Below, in pieces: positions 8,388 through 14,680 of a stretch of DNA of 23,392 nucleotides. The notes below the pieces were generated by a model. The model saw only the letters and a program-made list of their open reading frames with translations, was not told where the DNA came from and did not search any database. Position 1 is the stretch's first letter; each line of letters opens with the position of its first letter. Origin of the DNA: Terrisporobacter othiniensis. GTDB taxonomy: Bacteria > Bacillota > Clostridia > Peptostreptococcales > Peptostreptococcaceae. Both the position numbers and the translations under genes were made by a program. The stretch covers positions 1-23,392 of the forward strand of contig NZ_JWHR01000165.1 in NCBI RefSeq assembly GCF_000808015.1. Reading direction: 5' to 3'.

Positions 8388-9725
8388 TTATACCACTTCA
8401 GCACATTTATATTCTAAACTATTTTTACTCTTCTTTAAAACATTTCTTGAAATAACAAATACAATAAGTTCTGAAGCAAGAGTTGCTGTCCATATTCCAA
8501 TCTCTCCAAACAAAAGAATCATAACTATTAAAGTAATTGTTATTACAATCATTCCTCTTCCCAAAGATACTATTCCTGCTTGAATTGGTCTATCTATAGC
8601 CACACAAAATCCTGATGTTATCACATTGTATCCCATTATTAAAAATGCTGGAGAAAACACTCTTAAAACACTTACTGTATAATTAAACAGCTCCTTATCT
8701 CCATTATTAATAAATAATAATACTAACTGTTTTGCAAATATAAAAACTATTAAAAATGATACAACCGATGATATTTTTATTGTTTTTAATCCCATTTTCA
8801 AAATTGATAAGACAACGTCTTTATCATCTTTACCATAATAAAAACTACAAATAGGTTGTATTCCTTGGGCTATTCCCATCATAGTTGTAAGTACCAGTGT
8901 ATTTATATAGCACACCACACTATAACTTACTAATGCATCTTCACCTATTACTCTCAATATACTTTGGTTGAAAATTAAAACTATAACAGCCACACTTAAC
9001 TCTGTTGTAGAGTCTGGAATTCCTATAAATATTACTTTTTTAATAACACTAAAATCAAGATTGAATTTTGTAAATTTAAGCTTACCTCTTTTTCTTAAAA
9101 AATGTATAAAGAAAAATAAGAATGAGAATACTCTTGCTAATCCTGTTGCAAATGCGGCTCCCTTAACTCCATATCCTAGCTTTATTACAAATATATAATC
9201 AAGTACTATATTAGTTATGGCAGATATTATTACACCTATTGTTGAAAGGTGAGGATAACCATCACTTTTTATTAATACTTCTAAATAATACGATCCTAAG
9301 TAAAATAAAACAAATAGCATGATTGTTCCAGCATATTCTTTAACGTATACCATAGTTGAGCTCGTCGCACCTAAGAATACTGCTATTTTATCTAAATTTA
9401 ATAAGCTAACTAACATTATAATTGCTGATAAAATTACTATTACAACTAAGTTCAATGTGAAGTATTCATTTGCCTTTTTATTTTCTGAACTTCCCAGCTT
9501 AATTGCAACTACAGTACTTGCCCCTGTTGCAAATAAAATAGATATTGCAAATAACATATTTATGTATGGTGTAGATATGTTTACAGCTGCCAGAGCATCA
9601 CTACCTACCCCTTTACTTACAAATATCCCGTCTACCATTGAATATAGCGAAAACACCCACATGGCTGCTACTGAAGGTATTACATATTTCTTAAATTGTG
9701 TTTTTAAACATGTTGCATTTTCCAT
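8388..9725 (-). CDS. MATE family multidrug/cation antiporter
   Basis: A 445-residue, 12-helix exporter of the DinF/MepA-like branch of the MATE superfamily, expected to use a Na+ or H+ gradient to expel cationic or aromatic compounds. The N-terminal block SVAAMWVFSLYSMVDGIFVSKGVGSDALAAVNISTP is the diagnostic first-helix region, and FATGASTVVAIKLG and GIAQGIQPICSFYYG correspond to the paired repeat motifs. The start at 9725 is preferred over the ATG nine bases upstream (9734) because AAGGAG abuts 9734 directly but is correctly spaced for 9725. It is divergent from a MerR-type drug-binding regulator with a MerR-type promoter between them, so it is probably induced by its substrates. Confidence 0.9.
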   Translation of the reverse strand: MENATCLKTQFKKYVIPSVAAMWVFSLYSMVDGIFVSKGVGSDALAAVNISTPYINMLFAISILFATGASTVVAIKLGSSENKKANEYFTLNLVVIVILSAIIMLVSLLNLDKIAVFLGATSSTMVYVKEYAGTIMLFVLFYLGSYYLEVLIKSDGYPHLSTIGVIISAITNIVLDYIFVIKLGYGVKGAAFATGLARVFSFLFFFIHFLRKRGKLKFTKFNLDFSVIKKVIFIGIPDSTTELSVAVIVLIFNQSILRVIGEDALVSYSVVCYINTLVLTTMMGIAQGIQPICSFYYGKDDKDVVLSILKMGLKTIKISSVVSFLIVFIFAKQLVLLFINNGDKELFNYTVSVLRVFSPAFLIMGYNVITSGFCVAIDRPIQAGIVSLGRGMIVITITLIVMILLFGEIGIWTATLASELIVFVISRNVLKKSKNSLEYKCAEVV

Positions 9726-9751
9726 ATTATTCATCTCCTTCCACCATAAAA

Positions 9752-9782
9752 ACTATAAACTGTGGTATAATACACATGTCAA
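9752..9782 (-). promoter_or_regulatory. MerR-type promoter/operator between MATE and regulator genes
   Basis: On the minus strand TTGACA (9777-9782) and TATAGT (9752-9757) are separated by 19 bp, the over-long spacing typical of MerR-activated promoters. The spacer holds the dyad TGTG...CACA (9761-9776), with GTATAATAC inside it. On the plus strand the same bases form an extended -10, TGGTATAAT (9763-9771), for the regulator gene. A bound regulator would thus activate the exporter and cover its own promoter. Confidence 0.75.
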
Positions 9783-9814
9783 TAAATTTTTTAAAATTAT
9801 TTTGAGGTGATTTT

Positions 9815-10645
9815 TTGAAAAGAAAATATTATAAAACAGGTGAACTTTCAAAAATATATAAATTAGGTAGAGATTCTATAAAATACTATGAAAAACTAGG
9901 ACTTTTGAATCCTACTAGAGATACTAACTCCTATAGAATGTACACAATTAAAGATATATGCAATTTAAATCTTATTCGTGAGCTTAGAACTCTAGACTTC
10001 TCCATGCAAAGAATTAAGGAATATATTGAAAATAGAAATATTAGCACTACTAGAAAAATGCTTCTTGAAGAAATTGAATTAATAGAAAAAAAAGTAGAAG
10101 ACTTAAATTCCCATAAGGAATCTTTGAAAAAAAGGCTATGTTCAATAGATAAATGCATAGAACATACTACTTTTAATAGAATTGAACTTTTATATATGAA
10201 CAAAAGAAAAACACTTACAGTTGATTCTAATGAATCTTTTGCTGAAAATAACGATTACTTAATCCAAAAATTAAGCGACAAATTCGAAGACAAGTTTTAT
10301 ATTTTAGGTAATAGCAACTTTGGAGCTGTTTTTGATTCTAAAAGTATTTCCAACGGAATTTATAATTATTATAAACATACATTTTGCTTAGTAGACGATG
10401 ATGCTTCTGATTATAACTTTGTTTTAGATGAAGGATACTATGTTACATATACTTATAAAGGTGATTATAATCAGTATGAACAAGTTTTTGACATGCTTTA
10501 TAAGTTTATAGATATTAATAAATATACTGTTTTAGGTGATCCCATAGAAATTTATAAGATAGATGTTTATGAGACCGCTCTAGAAGATGAGTATGTTACA
10601 CAAGTTCAAATTCCAGTTAAGCTTTTAAGTGACATTTCTTTATAG
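9815..10645 (+). CDS. MerR family regulator with GyrI-like (BmrR-type) effector domain
   Basis: A 276-residue regulator. Residues 1-72 are the MerR winged helix (YYKTGELSKIYKLGRDSIKYYEKLGLL, then SYRMYTIKDI). Residues about 75-115 form the antiparallel dimer coiled coil. Residues about 155-275 look like a GyrI/SOUL-type ligand-binding domain: LDEGYYVTYTYKGDYNQYEQVF, then YTVLGDPIEIYKIDVYETALEDEY, then TQVQIPVK. This architecture is that of the multidrug sensor BmrR. The start is a TTG at 9815, with GAGGTGA ending four bases before it. It is divergent from the MATE exporter; the intergenic operator suggests it senses the exported compounds and regulates itself. Confidence 0.9.
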   Translation: MKRKYYKTGELSKIYKLGRDSIKYYEKLGLLNPTRDTNSYRMYTIKDICNLNLIRELRTLDFSMQRIKEYIENRNISTTRKMLLEEIELIEKKVEDLNSHKESLKKRLCSIDKCIEHTTFNRIELLYMNKRKTLTVDSNESFAENNDYLIQKLSDKFEDKFYILGNSNFGAVFDSKSISNGIYNYYKHTFCLVDDDASDYNFVLDEGYYVTYTYKGDYNQYEQVFDMLYKFIDINKYTVLGDPIEIYKIDVYETALEDEYVTQVQIPVKLLSDISL

Positions 10646-10741
10646 AAAAATTCGCTTCACTCATATCTACAACGAGATACATTTGATCAACGTGTTGACG
10701 AATCACTTTGCTAACACTTAAGGCAACTCCATTGCTCAAAA

Positions 10742-10795
10742 ATACTCGTGTCGTTTTAATATTATAACTGCACGAGTATCTTTTTTATTTTTAAC
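10742..10795. terminator. Terminator after the MerR gene
   Basis: ATACTCGTG (10742-10750) pairs perfectly with CACGAGTAT (10771-10779) around a 20-nt loop and is followed by CTTTTTTATTTTT. On the other strand ATACTCGTG...CACGAGTATTTTT is also terminator-like, so it may serve both sides. The 96 bases before it (10646-10741) carry short inverted repeats and are described in the findings. Confidence 0.8.
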
Positions 10796-10796
10796 T

Positions 10797-11249
10797 TTAA
10801 TTAGTACCTTCTACACTTTCCGCTTTAATTTTTTGTATTTTTAAATCTACTGTAAATCTATAACCAACTCTTGAATCATAATCAACTCCAGAATTTTTCA
10901 TATTTTTATAATACTCAATATTTATATTCATTTCATCAATCTTACTTCCACCTCTAGATGCAATTATATCTGAGCTTTCTTCTGTAAAATTGTTGTATTC
11001 TTTTCTGTTGTTTCTAAATGTTGCTACCACTGCTCTAGTAGATGCCCAAGCACGTATGCCTCTTATCTGCTCCGATTTGGTAACTGATAAAGGTACTGTA
11101 CTTTGTATTGATTTTTCCAAATCATAAGAAGTAAGTCCTCTATCTTCATAAAATGCTTCGAACAATCCACTAACTACAATATGCCCTATTTCCTCTCCTA
11201 CAAATCCTTCTGTCATCTGTGCTAATTTATTCAATAGCTCCTCATCCAC
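10797..11249 (-). pseudogene. C-terminal remnant of a Ycf46-like AAA+ ATPase
   Basis: A 150-residue open frame with a GTG start. Residues 1-75 (LAQMTEGFVGEEIGHIVVSG, LFEAFYEDRGLTSYDLEKSI, then TVPLSVTKSEQIRGIRAWA) closely match the lid domain and following helix of Ycf46-type AAA+ ATPases, whose consensus runs TEGFSGAEIEQ...ALYxAFxxGRELTxEDLxxAIxxTVPLSVTxxExIxxLRxWA. The Walker A, Walker B and arginine-finger regions are missing; a complete member would be several hundred residues longer. Residues 76-150 (RGGSKIDEMNINIEYYKNMK onward) are not recognised. There is no clear ribosome site and an in-frame stop lies just upstream, so I read it as a truncated remnant. It could still be expressed, since its first bases overlap the end of the frame before it. 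Confidence 0.65.
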
Positions 11250-11604
11250 ATTTCAAAATATTTCTTTTCATATCATCAAAAGATTTATCATAAAAATATA
11301 TAGCTATTTCTGTACCACCTTCACAAAATCTTATAATATCATCATTACATCCTGTTAATCTAAATATTTCAGAAATAACATAATTAGAATCACATTCTTT
11401 ATATATATTTTCAGAGAAATTCACTCAATCCAAATAAATAGCTAAACCTTCTCTTTTACCAAATGAAATTTTTTCTTCTCAATCTTCAAGATCAAATCTT
11501 ACATATGCATCACTATCATAGTCAATTAAGCATGTATTTCCTTTAAGATTATCTAGTATTTCATTTGCTTCTTTTTCTGTTTTGTATATAATCATATCTC
11601 TCAT
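11227..11604 (-). pseudogene. Unrecognised 125-codon frame interrupted by three TGA codons
   Basis: Starting at an ATG (11604) with a good AAGGAGTG ribosome site, one frame runs to a TAA at 11227-11229. It is broken only by TGA at 11479-11481, 11425-11427 and 11242-11244. Standard decoding gives a 41-residue peptide (MRDMIIYKTEKEANEILDNL to YVRFDLED), a 17-codon piece, and a 60-residue piece that could restart at a GTG (11422-11424). If TGA is read as Trp the joins are natural (FDLED-W-EEKISFG, AIYLD-W-VNFSEN, KCG-W-GAIE). No TGG occurs in the frame. I do not recognise the family; its size and acidic, soluble nature would suit a small immunity-type or accessory protein. The simplest reading is a decayed gene with TGG-to-TGA changes; recoding is discussed in the findings. 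Confidence 0.55.
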
Positions 11605-11632
11605 AAATCTCACACTCCTTATTATATATTTA

Positions 11633-11939
11633 TTATTTATTTGCATATTTAAAGGCATCAAATATTTTTATGTTTTTATTGTGTAGAAAATATACTTCAA
11701 TACCTTTAACACTTCTAGTTACATTAGCTCATCCTTCTTTAATCATACTCGCTGGTACAGTCTACATATCTAATAAAAATTTACATAGTTCTATTTGTAT
11801 GAATTATTTTACTAGTACTGTTACATAATGTGTATATATCAATAAATCCTAAAATGTCTCTTTTCATTTTATCACAAGCATTAATTGTAGTTACTAATAG
11901 ATTAACTCTTACTAACCACAAGTTTCCATTATAGACAAT
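11633..11939 (-). pseudogene. Degenerate unrecognised gene with frameshift and two nonsense codons
   Basis: Protein-like sequence is visible in two frames. The 5' part (about 11781-11939) reads VYNGNLWLVRVNLLVTTINA, then CDKMKRDILGFIDIYTLCNS, and ends at a TAA. The 3' part (11633 to about 11806) reads FIQIELCKFLLDM, TAG (11762-11764), TVPASMIKEG, TGA (11729-11731), ANVTRSVKGIEVYFLHNKNI, then KIFDAFKYANK and a stop. One frameshift near 11785-11805 would join them. No start codon with a ribosome site was found; the upstream hairpin at 11942 lies directly against it. Function is unknown. It stops 29 bases upstream of the TGA-broken frame (11604), and both look like parts of one decayed accessory island. 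Confidence 0.5.
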
Positions 11940-11941
11940 AT

Positions 11942-11969
11942 AAAAAGAGCTAACTTAGTAGCTCTTTTT
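11942..11969. terminator. Terminator of the hydroxylase accessory operon
   Basis: AAAAAGAGCTA pairs with TAGCTCTTTTT around a 6-nt loop, with U-run potential in both directions. It lies seven bases after the YqeB stop codon on the minus strand. Confidence 0.88.
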
Positions 11970-11976
11970 AACAAAT

Positions 11977-12801
11977 CTAACCTCTATATACCAACCTTTG
12001 TTTCATATACAACACAGCTTCCAAAACTCCACCAGCTATCGTTCTAGCCTTATCAGATATAGTATAAGAATTTTCCACTTCTTCAATACGTGGATCAATA
12101 TCAGCTATTTTTAGCCTTTCTTTTATTTTGCTTTTATCTTTGATTATACCTCGTAAAACTCCGCCTATAGTCGCTTTTACTTCAATTATATTTTCATCAA
12201 TACTTATTGTAGCTATAACTTCTCCCTTTTTTACTATGTCACCAATTTCTTTCACATTTGAAATAGTTCCACTCATGGTCGAATATATAACCCTATCTTT
12301 ACTTACGCCATTTACAGCTCCCGGAATACCTGTGTTTGCCATAGCATAACCTTTTTCTATTATTCTGCCTAAATTATGACCTCTCATAGTTTCTATTACA
12401 ATATCCACATCTTCTCCTGCACAAAATCCAGGTCCTAAACCTATAGTTATTGGTGCCATGTCTTTTGTTGTCCCCAGGTTTTTTTTTGCCAATATAGCAT
12501 CTACAACTACAAAAGGGTTTAATATTTCAATGAATTTTCCAAATGGATCTATTATTACAGGAATATTTTTTTTATCTAATATGGAGTATACCTCATCCAA
12601 ATTATTTGCTTTTTCACATATTACACCTTCAACCATAATTTTACCTTCGTATATAGCTTCACTAAAGCATACCGTTCTTCTTATGGCAGATGGTTTTTCT
12701 ATTTCCAATATTACTACTTTAAATCCACATCTATGAAGTTTGTGGATTGTTCCAGTGGCTATATCTCCACCACCCCTAATTACTACTATATCTTCTTTCA
12801 T
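11977..12801 (-). CDS. yqeB: YqeB, selenium-dependent molybdenum hydroxylase accessory protein
   Basis: A 274-residue protein of the EF2563/YqeB family, genetically tied to selenium-dependent molybdenum hydroxylases. The N-terminal Rossmann-like signature IVVIRGGGDIATGTIHKL and the following GFKVVILEIEKPSAIRRTV and FSEAIYEG are diagnostic. TKDMAPITIGLGPGFCAGED and VIETMRGHNLGR are further family blocks. Residues about 190-240 (STMSGTISNVKEIGDIVKKG, then EVIATI and VKATIGGVLRGII) look like a small barrel-sandwich (lipoyl-like) fold. I chose the start at 12801, behind AAAGG, over the ATG at 12837. It overlaps the end of mocA by 26 bp, so the two are coupled. It probably helps make or insert the labile selenium ligand of the hydroxylase; its exact reaction is unproven. 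Confidence 0.9.
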   Translation of the reverse strand: MKEDIVVIRGGGDIATGTIHKLHRCGFKVVILEIEKPSAIRRTVCFSEAIYEGKIMVEGVICEKANNLDEVYSILDKKNIPVIIDPFGKFIEILNPFVVVDAILAKKNLGTTKDMAPITIGLGPGFCAGEDVDIVIETMRGHNLGRIIEKGYAMANTGIPGAVNGVSKDRVIYSTMSGTISNVKEIGDIVKKGEVIATISIDENIIEVKATIGGVLRGIIKDKSKIKERLKIADIDPRIEEVENSYTISDKARTIAGGVLEAVLYMKQRLVYRG

Positions 12802-13384
12802 TTTCTGCCTTTCTTTCAAAAAGATTATTAAAATCATCTATATTATCTATATCAAATAGAGTATTTTCGCTAACATCAACATATTTTATTTTATCAGAAG
12901 ATTTTATGATACTTTTACCACCTTTATCTCCTTCTAGTTTTAAAATCTGTTCTTTATATATTGTTGGATATATAACTGGATTTCCACATTTATCTTTATA
13001 TTTTGGTATGACTATATAGTTTCTATCGTCTTTAAAAATCTTTACTAACTTTTCTATGTCATCTTTATTTAAAAGAGGTTGATCCCCAACAAAAAACATA
13101 TATCCATCACATTTAGGTGAGTTTTTCACTCCTAATTTTATGGATTCACTTTGCCCCTTGTTTGGAGAGTTATTGATTACTACATTGTAATTTAATTTTT
13201 CTCCAAGTTCTTTTATTTCCTCATATTGAGTAACTAATATTTTCTTCTTAAAATTACACTGTGACACAATATTTAATGTATGCTCAATTAAAAATTTATC
13301 ATTATACTTCATAAGGAGTTTGTTTTGACCCATGCGATTTGAAAATCCAGAGGCCATAATTATTGCTGAAATCAATTTTATCAT
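12776..13384 (-). CDS. mocA: MocA-like molybdenum cofactor cytidylyltransferase
   Basis: A 202-residue nucleotidyltransferase expected to join CMP to molybdopterin, giving the MCD cofactor of xanthine dehydrogenase-type enzymes. The P-loop-like signature SAIIMASGFSNRMGQNKLLM opens the protein. SPNKGQSESIKLGV at about 68-81, the metal-binding VGDQPLL at about 98-104, KCGNPVIYP, and GDKGGKSIIKS followed by the acidic FDIDNIDDF complete the MocA/NTP_transf_3 pattern. AAAAGG directly abuts the ATG at 13384, so a TTG three codons in (13375, nine bases from AAGG) may be the true start. It lies between the small acidic protein and yqeB in one transcription unit serving the hydroxylase. Confidence 0.88.
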   Translation of the reverse strand: MIKLISAIIMASGFSNRMGQNKLLMKYNDKFLIEHTLNIVSQCNFKKKILVTQYEEIKELGEKLNYNVVINNSPNKGQSESIKLGVKNSPKCDGYMFFVGDQPLLNKDDIEKLVKIFKDDRNYIVIPKYKDKCGNPVIYPTIYKEQILKLEGDKGGKSIIKSSDKIKYVDVSENTLFDIDNIDDFNNLFERKAENERRYSSN

Positions 13385-13410
13385 CCTTTTATTAATTCGT
13401 TAAAAATACT

Positions 13411-13749
13411 TTAATATTCTTCATTTATGTCAGTGTCAGAATTATCTTCTTCATTTAAACTTTCATCAATTTCTTCACTGCTTCCTGTGTCTTCATCATC
13501 ATCTATTTCTTCGTAATCATCTGAATCACTATCTTCCTCTTCATAATTGCTTATATAATCTTCTAGTACATAGTACTTTTCATAATACTCATCTGTGCTT
13601 TTTATATTTACTGCTAAATTTAAAAACACACCCAACACTATTACTCCTGCAATATAATATATAAAATACGTATTTTTGTCTTTATTATAATTTTTTGAAC
13701 TATTCAATTTTTTAGTAGCTATACTATTATTAGTTAGTTCATTTTTCAT
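13411..13749 (-). CDS. Small acidic single-pass membrane protein, unknown
   Basis: A 112-residue protein with no family I recognise. Residues 1-28 are polar and basic, residues about 29-49 (FIYYIAGVIVLGVFLNLAV) are one transmembrane helix, and the rest is very acidic (a D/E/S-rich tract from about residue 68 to the end, including YEEIDDDEDTGSSEEIDES). The positive-inside rule places the N-terminus in the cytosol and the acidic tail outside. The start at 13749 is chosen because GGAGA lies ten bases upstream; the ATG at 13764 sits before that site. It is inserted between yqeC and mocA, same strand, with its own predicted promoter. Its place in the operon suggests a link to the hydroxylase system but no function can be stated. 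It could equally be a lineage-specific insertion. Confidence 0.75.
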   Translation of the reverse strand: MKNELTNNSIATKKLNSSKNYNKDKNTYFIYYIAGVIVLGVFLNLAVNIKSTDEYYEKYYVLEDYISNYEEEDSDSDDYEEIDDDEDTGSSEEIDESLNEEDNSDTDINEEY

Positions 13750-13866
13750 TTTATAATTCTCCATAAATTATCATTTAAATTTGGATTATCTATATTATTC
13801 TTATTATTTCTAGAAATATATTTTCATCACAATAATCATACAGATAATAACTCATAACCTTCTAAT

Positions 13867-13892
13867 ATTATACTACTATATATTCGAACAAT
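13867..13892 (-). promoter_or_regulatory. Candidate internal promoter with a CGAACAAT box
   Basis: In the 175-bp gap after yqeC a minus-strand TATAAT (13867-13872) lies just downstream of TCGAACAAT (13884-13892, plus-strand orientation), a relative of the boxes at the hydroxylase and permease promoters. No good -35 is present, and the same 17-base string recurs inside the histidine kinase gene at 22121, so the operator part is weak. Confidence 0.35.
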
Positions 13893-13924
13893 TTTTCTAT
13901 ATTTGTACAATGTTTTTATATATT

Positions 13925-14680
13925 TTAACTTGAAAATTCATTTTTCAATAAACTTCCATATACAAATCTGTCAATATATGAAGGGTTTTCATTTTTTATT
14001 TTTTTTATAAGCAAAACAGCATCTTTCTTATTATTACTGCTTTCAACCTTATTGATAAATAAAACCTGTTCTCCTTTTGAAACCTTAAAAAGTCCATTTT
14101 CATTTAAAACAAGATTTTTAAGATATTCTAATTTTACTTTTTGTGATTCTTTATCATTTATAATATTTAAGAATTTATCTAATCTATGAATATTATTTTC
14201 ATTAATTTCTAATCCTACGGAGCTAATATCCACTACTCCTATAATTTTAGTACTTTTATCATAAACAACAGGCTCATCATCCCGCCATCCTTTAAGAGGT
14301 TTTTCCTTTGAGCCATCACCTTCGATTAGCACTATGTCAAAATAAGGTGCTATTTTGTCTAATGTTTGAGAATTTAAACCTTTTATCTTAGGCTTATTTT
14401 GCCCCAATTTACCTTCTATGTGACTTCCTATTACGTATACTCCTTTTTTACTTTTTTCTATTGTGTTTTTATAATTATCATCTTCTATTTTACTTAGCAT
14501 AATTATCTCATCATAAAACTTCTCATCTGGCACATAAATATTTGTTGTTGTTGTGACTAACACCTTATAGTTTTTTCTAAGCAAAGAGGAAGCAGAGAAC
14601 ATCAAAGATGTTTTTCCCCCCGCTCCCACTATTGTAATTATATCTTTATTTTTTATATTAAAAGATTTAATCAAGTCCAT
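13925..14680 (-). CDS. yqeC: YqeC, selenium cofactor biosynthesis protein
   Basis: A 251-residue P-loop protein of the YqeC family, a marker of selenium-dependent molybdenum hydroxylase clusters. The Walker-A-like GAGGKTS is at 19-25. VLVTTTTNIYVPDE follows, then YVIGSHIEGKLGQNKPKIKG, and VLIEGDGSKEKPLKGW at about 118-133, equivalent to the family's EADGSxxxPLK block. Near the C-terminus is QVLFINKVES. Its ATG overlaps the stop of the molybdopterin subunit gene as TAATG, so translation is coupled. It probably acts with YqeB and MocA in preparing the Se-containing molybdopterin cofactor. Family known, reaction not established. Confidence 0.9.
   Translation of the reverse strand: MDLIKSFNIKNKDIITIVGAGGKTSLMFSASSLLRKNYKVLVTTTTNIYVPDEKFYDEIIMLSKIEDDNYKNTIEKSKKGVYVIGSHIEGKLGQNKPKIKGLNSQTLDKIAPYFDIVLIEGDGSKEKPLKGWRDDEPVVYDKSTKIIGVVDISSVGLEINENNIHRLDKFLNIINDKESQKVKLEYLKNLVLNENGLFKVSKGEQVLFINKVESSNNKKDAVLLIKKIKNENPSYIDRFVYGSLLKNEFSS

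Noticed and set aside
9319..9810. 163-codon plus-strand open frame over the MATE gene and operator
   Set aside because: Antisense to a well-supported transporter and crosses the MerR operator; no recognisable protein.
10622..10762. Minus-strand open stretch reading LSNGVALSVSKVIRQHVDQM and on
   Set aside because: No ribosome site, overlaps the terminator and the antisense of the MerR gene end; composition gives no family.
11227..11604. Selenocysteine as the meaning of the TGA codons, prompted by the nearby selenium genes
   Set aside because: Three TGA in one short frame, no evident stem-loop directly after them, and flanking residues that suit Trp; Sec is the least likely reading.
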